Origin: Paraniabella hibiscisoli
GTDB taxonomy: Bacteria > Bacteroidota > Bacteroidia > Chitinophagales > Chitinophagaceae
NCBI RefSeq assembly: GCF_022512515.1
Contig: NZ_JAKWBK010000001.1
Location: 3,162,001-3,226,000 of the forward strand
Reading direction: 5' to 3'
Length of the DNA stretch: 64,000 bases
Shown here one piece after another: positions 52,312 to 64,000 of this stretch. The notes below the pieces were generated by a model that was given only the letters and a program-made list of their open reading frames with translations, was not told where the DNA came from and ran no database searches. The position numbers and the translations under genes were made by a program. Each line of letters begins with the position of its first letter. Position 1 is the first letter of the stretch.

Positions 52312-55135
52312 TTGGAGCTCCATAAGGAGCTTGTTTGAGGGAGTATTAATATAAATGTTGTTCCAATACCGTTCAAACCCGGCTTATGCGTAAGTGATGC
52401 TATTACACCATCTTTCTTTTGTAAGGTTTGTACGCGCTTTTGCAGGATGTACAAGGCATGACCTTCTTTTAAAATATCTCCTGTAATACCCGAACCATTA
52501 TCGCTTATTTGTATTTGAATACAGTCTTTACCCGATATTATTTCCGGAGTTATGTTTACTGTGATCTCTCCTGGGCACCCATATTTTTCACCCCGTGTTC
52601 AATTGCGTTCTCAATAATAGGTTGCAACATCATTGCGGGAATTGATGTGTTTTCGGGGTCAATGGCGGGGTGAATATTAAGGTCGAAAGAGAAAGGAGGG
52701 GAAAATCGAATTTGTTGAATAGCAACATATTTTTTAAGAAACTCCAACTCCTTTTTCAAACTGGTTTCCATTTGATCAGAATTTTTAAGAATATCACGCA
52801 TCAGGCTGCTGAAGCGATCCAGGTATTCCAGCGATTCTATTTTCTCATTCTTGAGGATATGTGATTGCAAGGGAGTTAGCGCATTAAATATAAAATGTGG
52901 GTTGAGTTGAGTGAAGAATGCCTGGGACTGCAGTTGCAGCGTTGCATACTTTTCCTTTAACCTTTTTTCTTTTTCTTTGACAATATAACGGGTTGTTACT
53001 CTTATAGTCAACCAAAGTATAGCGAGTATACTTATTGCCAACAGTAACCTGGCCCATACGGTCTGATACCAAAGGGGGTGATGTTGAGTGTATAGCTTAA
53101 GGTTTTGTCTATATTATTTTTGTCACTGGAAACATATACTTTTATCTTATAATTCCCCGGCTCAGGTGTACTAACGAAAAAGGCGTTATTGATGACCTGG
53201 CTACGTTCTGTAACTACATTTCCGTCTTTTTCTACCTGGTATGAAATCGAATAATTGTTAGACGAAAAATCAAGTAATTCAAGCAACATTTTTATTTGCT
53301 TCGCTTTAGTGTATTTCGTCTCGAAAATCTGCTTTGTATAACGCGCATTCCGGTCATCCAGCTTTTCAGGGTATAAATAAGCTTTAAATGATTTTTTCTC
53401 CCTGATGAAAACAAGCCGTTCATCTAAAACATAAATACCCTTATTTGTAGCCAACCAAACAGTGTCGTTTTCTACATCAAAGTGATGTATCAGTATGTCC
53501 TTGCCCAATAATTGAGTATTGAGGATATTCGTGATTTTACAGGTTTTTTGATCTATATAGACTAGGCCGCCCTTCGTAAGTAATTTGTAATATTTGTCAC
53601 CATAATACTCAACTTGAATGCATTGATTATCTGGGAGTCCTGCTTTATCATCGATGTGAAAATATTGATCTCCCCGCTTAATGAAAAGGCCATTATCTGT
53701 ACACGCAAGAATGTCTTTATTATAAACTCTTACTTTAGTGATACGATCTTTGATTTTTGTTGGTTGATCATTAAGATATAATCCATCGGCCCCACCTTTT
53801 GCAAACAGAGAATCGGATATAGGAAATATACTACTGAATTTTCTAGGTTCTCTGTGTCCCCAGGCAAAATTCAATGTTTTTGAGAATTTGATGTAAGCAC
53901 CCGGAGCAGTTAAATAAATACCATCCTCGTAAAAAAATGATCTTTAAAATGGAATTGCAATGCCAAATCTAAGTTTTGAGGTAGTGCTTGTTTATAAATA
54001 CTCCTGGTTCCAAATATAAGGATCTTCTTTTTATAGCTGCAAAACAACGCAACAGGATTGAAATTAATGGTAGTATCTCCTACCCATCTTTTATAAAAAG
54101 ACCCATTTTTAAGCTGATCTACTATTAATTGATTATACCCTATATCTAAGTTCTTGTCTTTATATCTTAAATACCATATATCTTCTGTATGAAGTTGTTG
54201 GTTATAGGAAAACTTTTGTATTTGCTTTCCAGCTCTGGGTAATATAAATACACCATTGTTTAATGTCGAAACCCAGATATTGCCCCTGCTATCTTTTAGT
54301 ATATCGCCTACTTCAACTTTGGGTAATATGGTTTGAGGGACGTTGTTTTTAGAATTGTTACTATAATTGTTGTACCTGATTAACCCACCTGATTGCAAAA
54401 AGCCAACATATAAATTGTCCCCTTCCTTTAAATAAGAAGATACTATCTGTAATTTTTTATTTTCTTTACCGGCAGAAAAAAGACTTTTAATTTATTATTG
54501 TATATATCATATATTTCGTTTTTTGCATATATTTTGTCTTTCCAGAATTTTTTCCATCCGTCGTTCAATCTTAAGTCTATCTGAGCCAGATCTTTATGTA
54601 GAAGGTACCTTAAAAAATACACGTTGGTGCTTATCAACGCCAGTTTATTATTTCGCTCAGCATCTATAATTATAAAAGCACCTTCGGCTTTTGATAGATA
54701 CAGTAGATTGTCAACAGTATTCATTATCATAAAAGGAGTTGCTTCATTGGTAACGGATTTGGGTAGCGGTATCTCTTTTACAACTAATGTTAACATATCT
54801 ATTGCATATAGTTGGCCTGCATAGGAGCTGGCGTAGACTATATTCTTATACCTGCAAAAATTTACTATTTCCTGTTCGCTCCCCGGTATCTTTATAGACT
54901 CGAATGTTTTACCGTTAAAAACCAAAATACCCTTGTTGCTCATCAGCCAGATGAAGCCGTAAGGGTCTTCAAGCAACCGATATACTGTATTGGTTCCAAG
55001 TACAGTCGCATCGTATTGATAATAGTTAGGCTTAAATGATCCTTGTGCAATGGAAAGCTGCCAGGCTGCCAGCAGGAACATCCCACTAAGAAGGAGATGG
55101 CGTAAATGATTGTATAATAGCTCAGCTTGATGCAT
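52305..55135 (-). CDS. Propeller-type sensor histidine kinase, copy 1
   Basis: About 943 residues after several repairs. N-terminal signal, then a beta-propeller sensor of the two-component-regulator type (YRLLEDPYGFIWLMSNKGILVFNG; VGDILKDSRGNIWVSTLNNGVFILP), a Y_Y_Y-like domain (NYSISYQVEKDGNV), a membrane helix and a LytS-type kinase core (FTQLNPHFIFNALTPLQSHI, with the phospho-accepting histidine, and IIENAIEHGVKN plus GHALYILQKRVQTL of the ATPase). The ATG overlaps the regulator stop codon (TAATG), so they are co-translated. It ends at a stop at 52305-52307. Such kinases respond to glycan cues in Bacteroidota. It closely resembles copy 2. Confidence 0.85.
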
Positions 55136-55877
55136 TATATCAGTTCGAGTCTTTCTTTCAGCAAATCAAAATAGGTACAGGGTATGGATTGTCCGTTTGC
55201 AAAGAGAACTTCGCTGCCCTTATTGCTTCTGTCAATTGATTTGATATGCGCAAGGTTTGCAATAAAAGATTTATGAATACGGAGAAATGTTTTTACTGAA
55301 ATTAAATCATCTTCTAACTGCTTCAACAGTTTAGAAGTGACAATTTCGCCACCATTGATCAGCACCAGGCGGACATAATTTCCTAGTGCCTGAATATATA
55401 ACAGATCTTCTGAGTTGACAATTTCAGCCCCCGTTCTGGTGCTGATATAAAGCCGCTTACTGTTTCTTTTTCCACAGCGATTGCATTCTTCAGGTCTTCG
55501 ATCTCGGATCTGATCCATCCAGCGCCTTTGCGCGTTACTTTTTCTACTGCTTTTTGCAATCTGAGCCCGGATACTGGTTTTAGCAAATAATCAGTGGCTG
55601 CATAGTCAAAAGCTCTTAGCGAATGTTGCTCGGATGCTGTGACAAAAATAACAGCAGTGGATTTATTCACCAAAACGTCCAAAAGGTCAAATCCTGTTTC
55701 TTTACCAAGGCTTACATCTAAAAAAACAATATCGGGAGTTGTTGTTTGTAGTACATCTAACCCCGCTTTGTATGAATCGAGCATATATGTAACACGAACC
55801 TCTGGACAAAAGATGGCCAACAGGCCCTTTAAACTTTCTCTTGCTGTTGCCTCATCATCAATAATTATGGCGTCCAT
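55135..55877 (-). CDS. LytTR-family response regulator
   Basis: About 248 residues. Receiver domain: MDAIIIDDEATARESL, then DIVFLDVSLGKETGFDLL with the phosphorylatable aspartate, and FDYAATDYLLKPV. DNA-binding LytTR domain: RTGAEIVNSEDLLYIQALGNYVRLVLINGGEIVTSKLLKQLEDDL, FLRIHKSFIANLAHIKSID. A frameshift near 55455 is fixed by one more A (EKRNSKRLYIS). The gene overlaps both flanking kinases: its ATG lies within the copy 2 end and its stop joins the copy 1 ATG. It is therefore the shared output of two sensors. LytTR proteins bind pairs of direct repeats, so it is one candidate for the CAGGAT sites of the pectin locus. Confidence 0.9.
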
Positions 55878-58695
55878 AAATTTTTTGTTTTAGATAATAC
55901 CAATTTAAATATAGTACCAATACCGTCTTCACCGAGATGATGTTTGAGGAAAGCTACCACACTTTCCTTTTTCTCTAAGGTTTGCATCCTCTTTTGCAAA
56001 ATGTATAATGCATGACCTTCTTTTAGAACATCCTGAGTGACACCGGCGCCATTATCTGTTATTTTTATTTGAATACCTTCTTTACCGCTAATGATTATTG
56101 TACTAATATCAACTTTAATCATGCCCTGGGCTCCTTTATTTTTTACACCGTGCTCAATCGCATTTTCGATGATGGGTTGTAGCATCATGGCCGGTATATG
56201 CGTATTATCCTGCTCGATTTCGGGATCAATATTGAGCTTAAAGACAAACGAGGGAGTAAACCGTGTTTGTTGAATGCCGACATATTTTTTATAAACTCCA
56301 GCTCTTTTTTAGACTGGTTTCTGTTTGATCTGAGTTTTTTAAAATATCGCGCATCAAGCTGCTAAAACTATCAAGGTATTCCAGCGATTCTATTTTTTCA
56401 TTCTTTAAGATATGGGATTGCAAAGGGGTTAATGCATTGAAAATAAAATGAGGGTTCAGTTGGGTGAAAAATGCTTGAGACTGTAATTGAAGTACGGCGT
56501 ATTGCTCTTTCAGCCGTTTTTCTTTTTATTTATAATATAACGTATCACTAGTCTAACGATAAACCACAAAATGACTATTGTAGTAACGATGAAGATGACC
56601 CTTGCTAATAAGGTTTGGTACCAAAGAGGGGTTATGTTAAGCAAATAGGTGATGGTTTTGTCGATATGAAGCTCGTCAGTGCCAACAAATAGTGTAATGG
56701 TGTAATTGCCTGGCCCGTTTGTATTAACGAAGAATGATTGATCAGTAGCTGGCTTCAGTCCTGTTGTTATTTTTCCGTCTTTTTCTACCTTGTAAGCTAT
56801 GTAGTATGGTTTGGGTGAAAAATCAAGCACATCTATAATCATTTTGACCAGGTTTTCTTTATCATATTGCAGTTTTGATGAGTGTTGTGTATACCGCTCA
56901 ATGCGATTAGATAATTGTTCCGGATATAAATAAGCTGTAGTGTTATTCTTCTTTTTATGTAGAAGTAGTTTTTCATCTATAACGAAAATGCCTTTGTTGG
57001 TAGCCAGCCAAACAGAATCCTTCTCTACATCAAAATGGTGTATAATCACATCGCGCCCCAGTAATTGCGCATCGATTGTGCCTGCAATCTTGCAGGTTCC
57101 TGTATCAATGTAAGCGAGTCCTTTTTGGGTTAATAGTTTATAGAACTTATCACCTGAGTAGTCAATTTGCACACATTGATTGCCAGGCAGACCTCGTTTT
57201 TCATTTATATGAAAATACTTTTCTTCTCTTTTAATATAAAGACCGTTATCGGTACATGCCAGAATGTCTTTGTTATAAGCTCTTACCTTGGTAACCCGTT
57301 CTGTAATGCGGGTTGGATTGTCATTTAGATACAAGCCGGTGGTACTTCCTTTTACATAACCAGCCCCTGGAAATGCAAATATTGTATTGAACTTTATATC
57401 AATAGAACTTGTGCACACGGGAGTCACCAAAAAAGCATCAAGCTTCTTTGTAAACTTTTAAGGACACCGGGATTAGTTGCGTAAATTTCATCGTTCTGTA
57501 TATATATGTCTTTATAAGGCGTTTGTTTCTTATTAAGTTTATTGCCAATAATACGAGTGCTCCTGCTGCCAAAAAGTATAGCACTATTATGGTGATTATA
57601 GAATAGGTTTACCGGATTAAAAGTTGTCTTGGTATCTGCTGCCCATCGTTTATGGAACTGCTTATTCTTGAATTGGTCAACTATCAGTTGTCTATATCCT
57701 ATATCAAGTGTGTTGCTTTTATATTTTATATACCAGGTATCCTCAGAATAGAGTTTAGACGGAGTGGATAATCTTCGTATTTTTTTTGTTCACTAAAAAA
57801 AGAAATACCCCATGGTGTAGTGTCGAAACCCAGATATTTCCTCTTGAGTCTTTTAGTATGTCTCCAACTTCTACATCAGGCAGTAAGGTTTCTGCCGGGT
57901 TCATAACTGAACGAGCGTTATAACTATTATACTTTACTAATCCTCCGGATTCCAGGAAACCAACATACAACTCTGAGCCATCCTCCAGATAAGATGATAC
58001 CGTTTTTAGTTTTTCGTTCTCCCTCCCGGTTGTGTAGAAAATGTCTAGTTTTTTATTGTGAACTCTGTAGATATTTCCCCTTATAAAAAGCTTATCATTT
58101 AAAACTTTCACCCATATTCCTAGATGACGGAAATCGGGTGTGGACAAATCTCCGTGTATTAAGTATCTAAAAGAATAGTCACTATTGCTGATTAATATGG
58201 GTTTATTATTTTTCTTTAGATCCAGAATTATAAAGGCACCCTGGGCTCTTGATAAATATAATTTTTCATCAATCACATTCATGATTACAAATACTGTCGC
58301 TTCACTAGCTGCCGGTTTGGGTAAAGCTATTTCCAGAACCGATAGCGTGAACATGTCAATTTCATACAATTTTCCTGCGTAAGAGCTCGCATACACCTTA
58401 TTTTTATACCTGCATATATTAACGATCTCCTGGTCGCTACCCGGGATTTTAACAGTTTCAAAAAATTTGCCGTTAAAAATTAAAATGCCTTTGTCACTGA
58501 CTAACCAAATAAAGCCGTAAGGATCTTCCAGTAACCGGTATATCGTATTTGTGCCAAGTACGGATGCATCGTATTGATAATAGTTGGGTTTAAATGACCA
58601 TTGCCCAAATGTTTTTAATAGCGTACAGCAGCATAGGCATCCTATAAGAACAAAGAGTCTAAAAAATATAATCCGCCAGATGAATACATAGTCAT
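55865..58695 (-). CDS. Propeller-type sensor histidine kinase, copy 2
   Basis: About 943 residues, the same interval length as copy 1. Sensor propeller (AYSSYAGKLYEIDMFTLSVLEIAL-like blades; VGDILKDSRGNIWVSTLHHGVFLF), Y_Y_Y-like domain (PYYIAYKVEKDGKI), membrane helix (VIFIVTTIVILWFIVRLVIRYII), kinase core (LNPHFIFNALTPLQSHI in a third frame; IIENAIEHGVKNKGAQGMIKV; GHALYILQKRMQTLEKKESVV). Several frameshifts break it (for example near 57430, 57760 and 56510). Start between 58689 and 58695; the N-terminus is uncertain because a one-base shift lies there too. First gene of the kinase-regulator-kinase operon. Confidence 0.8.
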
Positions 58696-59193
58696 TCAGT
58701 CAACATCGATTAGCACTTAGCAATCATGTCTAATTTTCACCGTTGAGTGAATTAGCAATATAATGCATAGTTTTTATAAAGAGTAATAATTAGATTTTTT
58801 TTGAATAACCTTGTCAGTCAAACAGGCTACTTCACGAAATAAAATGCTTGTTTTACACAATTGGTTGAAAAAATGCGCCGGATCATTCTATTTTGCAGCA
58901 GATTTTGGTTTTAACAAGATTACTAATTATACTCAAGCTGAGGATCAAGTTCCTCTTAAACCAGAACTAACTGCTTATAAAATCATCTAACATACCCTGT
59001 TAGATGATTTATTTAAAGCATGATCTATGCTGACACCAGAACTGTTATGCATCTCATCGTTAAAACATGGATGTCCGGCCGTTGCTAATAAATGGAATAT
59101 GAATGTTTTGGATAGGGTATTTTTAATAGAACCAGACAGTTGGTTTGCTAAGTTACTGTTGTCGCAGGGGGTAGTGTCTTTTGGCGGCTAAAA
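58696..59193. other. Intergenic region with possible 48-codon frame and terminator-like hairpin
   Basis: The 498 bases between the kinase and the propeller gene are AT-rich. A possible 48-codon plus-strand frame runs 58844-58990 (MLVLHNWLKKCAGSFYF...TAYKII) with no recognised family; it could be a remnant. No other gene is supported here. A perfect hairpin at 58980-59010 overlaps its stop. Confidence 0.3.
58980..59010. terminator. Perfect 12-bp hairpin, possible bidirectional terminator
   Basis: AAATCATCTAAC (58980-58991) and GTTAGATGATTT (58999-59010) form a perfect stem around a seven-base loop. ATTTAAA follows. There is no long T tract, so termination would be modest. It separates the divergent kinase operon from the propeller gene. 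Confidence 0.4.
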
Positions 59194-60265
59194 TTACTTC
59201 CATGCTATGGTGCACTTACCTATGGCGTAGAAATTTTTGCCGTTCACTTTGGTCATTGCCGTATAAACTACGGTATAAGTACCATCGTTTTCGGGTATGG
59301 CACAGAGGGGAGTCCGGGTGTAATGATCGCCGGGTTCTGCCCATGTTTTCCCTTTCGATTGTATTTTAATCCTCGTTTCTTTTCCCCAATTGATGCCATC
59401 GGGTGAAAGGCTGTAACCAATTTCCTGGTCGCCAAAGGAGTCAAATATCATTAGGTAAGAGCTGTCTTTTAATTGATATACAATCTCGTTTTCCATAAAT
59501 ACTCCTGCAACCTGTATTGGGTTAAAGCCTTCCGGCATCCTTTTCCAGGGACCATTTAGTTTTTGGGCGAAGGCCATTCCTGTTGGCCAACCACCTTTGG
59601 GTGTGTGATAATGCCCGTCATACATCGCATACCAGGTATTACCGGCTTTATACGGGAAAAAGAGGCCACGGCTTGCTGGCCTTCCCAAGCCTGTGATTCG
59701 ACATCGGGTTCGAGCATAATACCCATATCAGCGTAAGGTCCGGCAATGCCATTTTTTCCTTTTACTACCGACATTGCCCGCCATATTCTTCCCTGGTAAT
59801 CGTTACCGGTAATTTCTCCTTTTGTACTGTCTCCTCCACGATAAGCTACATAAAATATATTCCAGGCATTTTCTTCTTCGTTAAATATTACCGAATTAAC
59901 CCATACTTCCGCTCGAGGATTTGTATGGGTTCTGCCGGGAATACTGGGTACAATGGTTGCCTGCCGTTTCCAGTTTACAGCATCATTGCTGGTCCAGTGA
60001 GCAATGCGCAGGTCACGGTGTGGTCTCTCAAACATCTCGTTAACGAACATATGATAAACATTGTCCAGCTTAACTACCTGCCCGGTTTCGAAACCAGATC
60101 GATTATTGGTGATCAGCACATCGGGGTGTGAGGCTCCGATAACCGGACCATTGTGTTCCGAGACCATTTTTAAGGTTTTACCTTTTGCATCCTGTGCAAG
60201 GGCCGGGAGGGGACAAAGGATAGAATTAAGATAACATATAAACAGGATAAGCAATTGTTCTTCAT
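59194..60265 (-). CDS. Secreted five-bladed propeller protein (GH43/GH32-like fold)
   Basis: About 357 residues. The ATG at 60265 (MKNNCLSCLYVILILSFVP) gives a signal but is in another frame from the body; a missing base near 60205 joins them. Body segments: YHMFVNEMFERPHRDLRIAHWTSNDAVNWKR, PRAEVWVNSVIFNEEENAWNIFYVAYRGG, GQQAVAS, then FFPYKAGNTWYAMYDGHY after a shift near 59665, and GPWKRMPEGFNPIQVAGVFMENEIVY. The repeated WYAMYDG and NIFYVAY strands resemble GH43/GH32 propellers, but I cannot place the catalytic triad with confidence. It follows GH28 by seven bases, so they are co-transcribed. Likely acts on pectin, from context. Confidence 0.6.
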
Positions 60266-60271
60266 GCTATG

Positions 60272-61910
60272 TTATTTAGAAGGAGATGGATTTGAATTGG
60301 TTTTTTGCCAGGTATTTTTGCTCCAACCTGTCGGCTGTGAGGGAGAACTGTTTTTGAACCGGATTTTTCCAGACAAAGGCCCCTCAACTTTTACCTGCAG
60401 GGTGTTGGAAGGACTCTTGATTGTTAACTTGTTGAACAATATGTTACGACAATCTAAGAGGTCTACAAGAGGTTGCTGAACAGAGAGCAGGGCATTGCTA
60501 ATGGTTAAACCGTCTATATCCGTCGCTGTAATTAGGTTTTCTGTATTAGATCGTATGTTTCGTATTGCAACATTGGCCAACGGACTTTCGGGTATAGCTG
60601 TTGCTTTTATAAACTGTGTAGTATTTTCTATAATGATATTTTCGGCTTTAATATTTCTAAATACCGGTGTTAGCGCGTCTTTAGCGCGTGGCGGATAGCG
60701 TGAAGCTGCGGTTCCAACATGGGTGGCGCTCCCCAGCATGTCCCATTCAAAAGCGTAGCGGGACCCACTGATCCTGATTCTTTCATAGAATAGGTTCTCT
60801 CCGCCACCACCACGGGGTCTGCGTGTGTTTTAAACCGGATAGCTGACCGCGCTTTTTCGAACACGCAATCATGAACATATAAGTTGCGGATCATGGATGC
60901 TGTTTCACTGCCACAGGTAATACCGCCATGGCCCTCCAGCACCAACCCGTTTCTCACCACTACATTTTCGGTGGGCTTGTTTACCCGTAAACCGTCATAC
61001 CCGCGACCTGCTTTGATGGTAAACGCATCATCGCCAGTGCTCATGGTACAATATTCTATTAATACATTTTTCGAAGATTCTATGTCGATGCCATCGCCCC
61101 TGGGAATACCTACCGAATGAACAGTGATACCTCTTATGATAACGCTGTCGCAGTAAACCGGTACAACATTCCAGAAAGCGGTATTCTCCAGCGATATGCC
61201 CTCAATTAATACATTGCTACAATTAATAGGGGAGATGAACATAGGAGGAAAGATAAAGTCGCCGTTATGACCTTCGTATACACGTTGTGCAACTGGTGTT
61301 GTATGGGCTACTACATTTTCAATCACGTCCTTGGTCATGATCTGCTTACGTACCGACCCTCCTTTGGCAGGTCCTATCAATTTTCCTTTTCCTGTTATAG
61401 CTATGTTGCGCTGACCGTTGGCATAAAGGCAGGCCCCCAGGGACATCACTTCAATACCTTCATTCCGGGTAAATACAGCAGGCCGGTAATCTTCTACTTC
61501 ACCACTAAAATAGAGCTCGGCGCCCTCTGCGATTTCCAGGTTGATATTGCTTAAAAGAGTAATGCGCCCCGTATGCCATTTGCCTTTTGGAATAATTACT
61601 TTTCCACCCCTTGATCGCTTAACTGCTGTATGGTTTGTTGAATGATAGCTGTTACTTTAGAGCCTTCCTTTGCTCCGTTTTCAGTAATGCTAATACTACG
61701 TGATGGAAAAACAGGCCTTTTTAACTGTGGCATTTTAAAAGGAGCTTTAATAGGTGCAATATCTTTCGGAAGCGCCGCTGCACCCACCTGTTCTCTTAAA
61801 GGAATGCTGTCGTTTCTCAGATTTGATACTGCATTTACACTGGCATTTACAGATACCATTGGCAGCAGCAGAACTACCAAACCTAATAACCTATATAAAC
61901 CAGGAATCAT
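60272..61910 (-). CDS. GH28 polygalacturonase-family enzyme
   Basis: About 546 residues. Signal peptide (LYRLLGLVVLLLPMVSVNA) and a right-handed parallel beta-helix. GH28 active-site blocks are seen: RGDGIDIESS (first aspartate), MSTGDDAFTIKAG (aspartate pair), LEGHGGITCGSE (histidine) and SAIRFKTHAD (basic residue). A shift near 61605 splits the N-terminal linker and one near 60735 splits the C-terminal strand set (IKAENIIIENTTQFIKATAIPESPLANVAIRNIRSN). GH28 enzymes hydrolyse galacturonan or rhamnogalacturonan. Bacteroidota members with GDGIDIES usually act on short chains. It lies between the large upstream protein and the propeller protein. Confidence 0.88.
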
Positions 61911-62039
61911 ATCTTTTTATTTGACTAAGTTGGAAAGATACGGATGTATTCTACTTATTCAAACGTTTTTTCATGCCCGATTCTTTCCGGATTTCTTTCC
62001 TATATTCCCTGCGCTGAACCTTTTTTTAATTGCCTGTTT

Positions 62040-64000
62040 TTAATCGGGGCGTTGAAGTGTGAGGCTCATTAAACCGATAACCACTTCGTTCGTTAATGTT
62101 TTTAAAGTAAGCGTACTTAATGTTTTTTCTTTATTGAGGGGAATATCAAGCAGCGTGCCTGCGCCTCCGTCAATGCCCATATTGGTAAACCCTTTAATGG
62201 AACTGTAATGGCCATAATTTCTGGTTAGTTCTCCGGTTTTAAAGATCAACCGGTAAGGCTTAGGCCCGCTTTTAAAGGCAAAGCCGTCATCCATATAATC
62301 CTGTTCTATCGGCCACCAGTTCACCGGGTTAACCAGCTCCAGCGAGTCTTTGGAGCCATCTGTGTATTGAATATGAATAACGCCGTTGGCCATCTGGCTT
62401 TGCTGATGATTGGTAGTTCCCGCCATTAGTAAATAGGCATGTGAGGCGGAGCCGCTCAGGGAAACTTGCAGAGAGTCGGGGAAATTATCCCACCTGGAAG
62501 TGTAAGCAATGTTTTTATTGGTGCCTATTGTAAACGGAATTCGACCCAGGCTAAGCTGCTCTTTGTTTTTAATACCATCATCACTGATCTCCGGTTGTAT
62601 TAATGGGTAACACCAGTTGCCAATGCCCTGCCAGGGGATCTGTAAAGTGGTGCCTGCAGCACGAGGCGAGAGGTATTGATGCTTAAAAGTGTTGACAACG
62701 TTATCATTCAGAATACCTGTGATATTGATTGCTTCATACTTTCCTGCACCTTTTACTTCCCAGTTGACAAAGTTGCTAATACTGGTCGAGCCATCTTCCC
62801 ATTGAATAATGACTTTATTCGTTCCGGTTACAAGTAATGATTCTTTGATGGTGTAGTTTATTGTATTGCCTGAACCAACAGCAATAGCATCGGCATGACC
62901 ATTGATCAGCATACGGCCTTTTTTATTGGAAGGACTGTGATTAACAATTTTTAATTGTGTCTTCGAACCTGATAGTGTTGATTTTATTGCTACTGCGGGG
63001 GCCACATTTATAATGACGGGTTGGATCCATACTGCCTGCCCTTGTTTTAGTGAAATCGATAAAGTATGGTTGCCGGTAGAAGCTCCAGCCAGCGTTAATG
63101 TCCGAGCTTTTCGCTCCATCGTTTTAAAGGCATTAGCTTCATCAGTAACAGATTGTATTTCCGCATTTGTGTAATGGAGCTGAAGTGGCGCTCCTTCAAT
63201 CGCGTTATAATTATAAAGCGATTGCTCAATTAACTCGCCTTCCCATTCTACTTTGACGTTATATGTACCAGAAGGCGGGGCCGCTATTTCAATGGCCGGA
63301 CAATGCAAAGCATTTGGAACCCGGTTGAAGGAAGCTTTTTTGCCATTTACCCAAACGTTTTTGATTCCATCTCTTCGTGCTGGTATCCTCAAATGGAGTC
63401 GCATCAATGTACTATATGACTGGCTTATATTATAACTGGATATATTGCCTTCTTCTTTGAAGTTGAAGGAGATATTGGGTAGGGAAAGTTCGGCGAATTT
63501 CCAATGAGATGGAAATCCCGGTTGTATATTCAATTGGTTGTTCAATGCATCGGGTACAATACCAAACAAACCTTCAGTAAGAGTTCGGGCAGCAACACCG
63601 ATCGGATCTGCAAAGTCGCGGTAAAGCTCGCCTCTTACAGCATCATAAAAGGAAAGTTGCTGAAAACCACCTGGACTGGAGCTTAGGTACATGCTTTCAA
63701 CAATACTATTTTTCCAGAGATTAAATGCGTTGTCGTTTTCGTGGGATTTCCAGTAGGCCCAGTGCGGTATGCAGGTTTTCTGCCAGCGCTACATTATTAA
63801 TGCTCCAGGTATAAGGTTGCCAGTTGGTAGTAGCCAGTAAGAACATGTTGTTAAACGGAAGGTCTTTTGCTTTTACCGGTATATGCGGTATAGTCTTATC
63901 AATGTAACGCAACATTTGAAATTGCTGCTCTGCTGTAGCTGTCCCCTCATCAATAGCGTGGTAAATGGTCCAAAGTCCCGGAGTTGTATGAAGAAGCTGT
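62040..64000 (-). CDS. Large secreted glycan-active protein, C-terminal part (DUF4450-like)
   Basis: At least 650 residues of a gene that begins outside the window on the right. The N-terminal visible part (AYTWSINNVALAENLHTALGLLE) is in a different frame from the body; the break is near 63705. The body starts MYLSSSPGGFQQLSFYDAVRGELYRDFADPIGVAARTLTEGLFGIVPDAL, which looks like the end of an (alpha/alpha)6 barrel of a six-hairpin glycosidase. Several beta domains follow (GTYNVKVEWEGELIEQSLYNYNAIEG; IRIP..VWVNGKKASF) up to a stop at 62040. Similar proteins in Bacteroidota pectin loci carry DUF4450; I assign that only tentatively. It heads the minus-strand GH28-propeller operon. Confidence 0.5.

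Noticed and set aside
58844..58990. 48-codon frame as an established gene
   Set aside because: No signal, motif or ribosome-binding context beyond chance; kept only as a low-confidence note in the intergenic entry.
1..64000. tRNA, rRNA, insertion sequence, phage or integrase genes
   Set aside because: No cloverleaf, rRNA core word, transposase motif or phage protein was seen on either strand.

Overview
The window looks like a chromosomal stretch from a Bacteroidota bacterium, most likely a Chitinophagaceae-type soil or plant-associated organism. The grounds are three separate SusC/SusD outer-membrane pairs, Bacteroidota-only accessory domains (DUF4998, DUF4959/DUF5000, DUF5995), promoters of the TTTG / TAnnTTTG type, a LytTR regulator with propeller-type sensor kinases, and many secreted carbohydrate-active enzymes. 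I saw no rRNA, tRNA, CRISPR array, phage gene or insertion sequence.

Layout. (1) 1-12601: a glycan locus, mostly on the minus strand. It holds a GntR-type regulator, a sodium:solute symporter, SusC, SusD and two surface lipoproteins, with a divergent clan GH-D-like glycosidase. (2) 12636-13905: an AraC-type regulator and a 3' remnant of a DUF5107 gene. (3) 14067-25488: a sulfur-linked SusC/SusD operon. Its transcript starts with a 39-codon peptide carrying four consecutive Cys codons, followed by a foldable leader RNA. SusC, SusD, two DoxX-like membrane proteins, an unknown secreted protein, a Tat-exported persulfide dioxygenase-rhodanese fusion and an FAD oxidoreductase follow. (4) 25690-32076: housekeeping and stress genes (endonuclease V, lipocalin, DUF5995, a general stress flavin-binding protein, a radical SAM DNA-repair pair, DinB, UspA). 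(5) 32085-51916: a rhamnose-rich pectin (rhamnogalacturonan-like) utilisation locus with sulfatase, rhamnose mutarotase, GH105, SusC, SusD, GH106, three GH43-fold proteins, an acetylesterase, a class A beta-lactamase-like protein and GH2. (6) 52305-58695: two paralogous sensor kinases flanking one LytTR response regulator. (7) 59194-64000: a minus-strand set with a beta-propeller protein, a GH28 polygalacturonase and the C-terminal part of a very large glycan-active protein.

How they work together. In regions 5 and 7, exported enzymes cut rhamnogalacturonan or homogalacturonan, SusC/D import the pieces, and GH105 and rhaM process unsaturated uronate-rhamnose products. A direct repeat, CAGGAT(A/G)GTTCAGGA(T/C), sits before three transcription units of region 5 and is a likely operator. 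In region 1 an AT-rich TATACTA palindrome in the divergent promoter, with related repeats before SusC, is the likely GntR site. Region 3 is the most unusual: a cysteine-codon leader peptide apparently sensing Cys supply ahead of an outer-membrane importer and sulfane-sulfur enzymes.

Quality warning. Most long genes are split by single-base frameshifts. At 21 junctions that I worked through, one missing base, mostly in a mononucleotide run, restores the conserved reading frame. I therefore treat these as base-calling deletions, not pseudogenes, and give one interval for each reconstructed gene.
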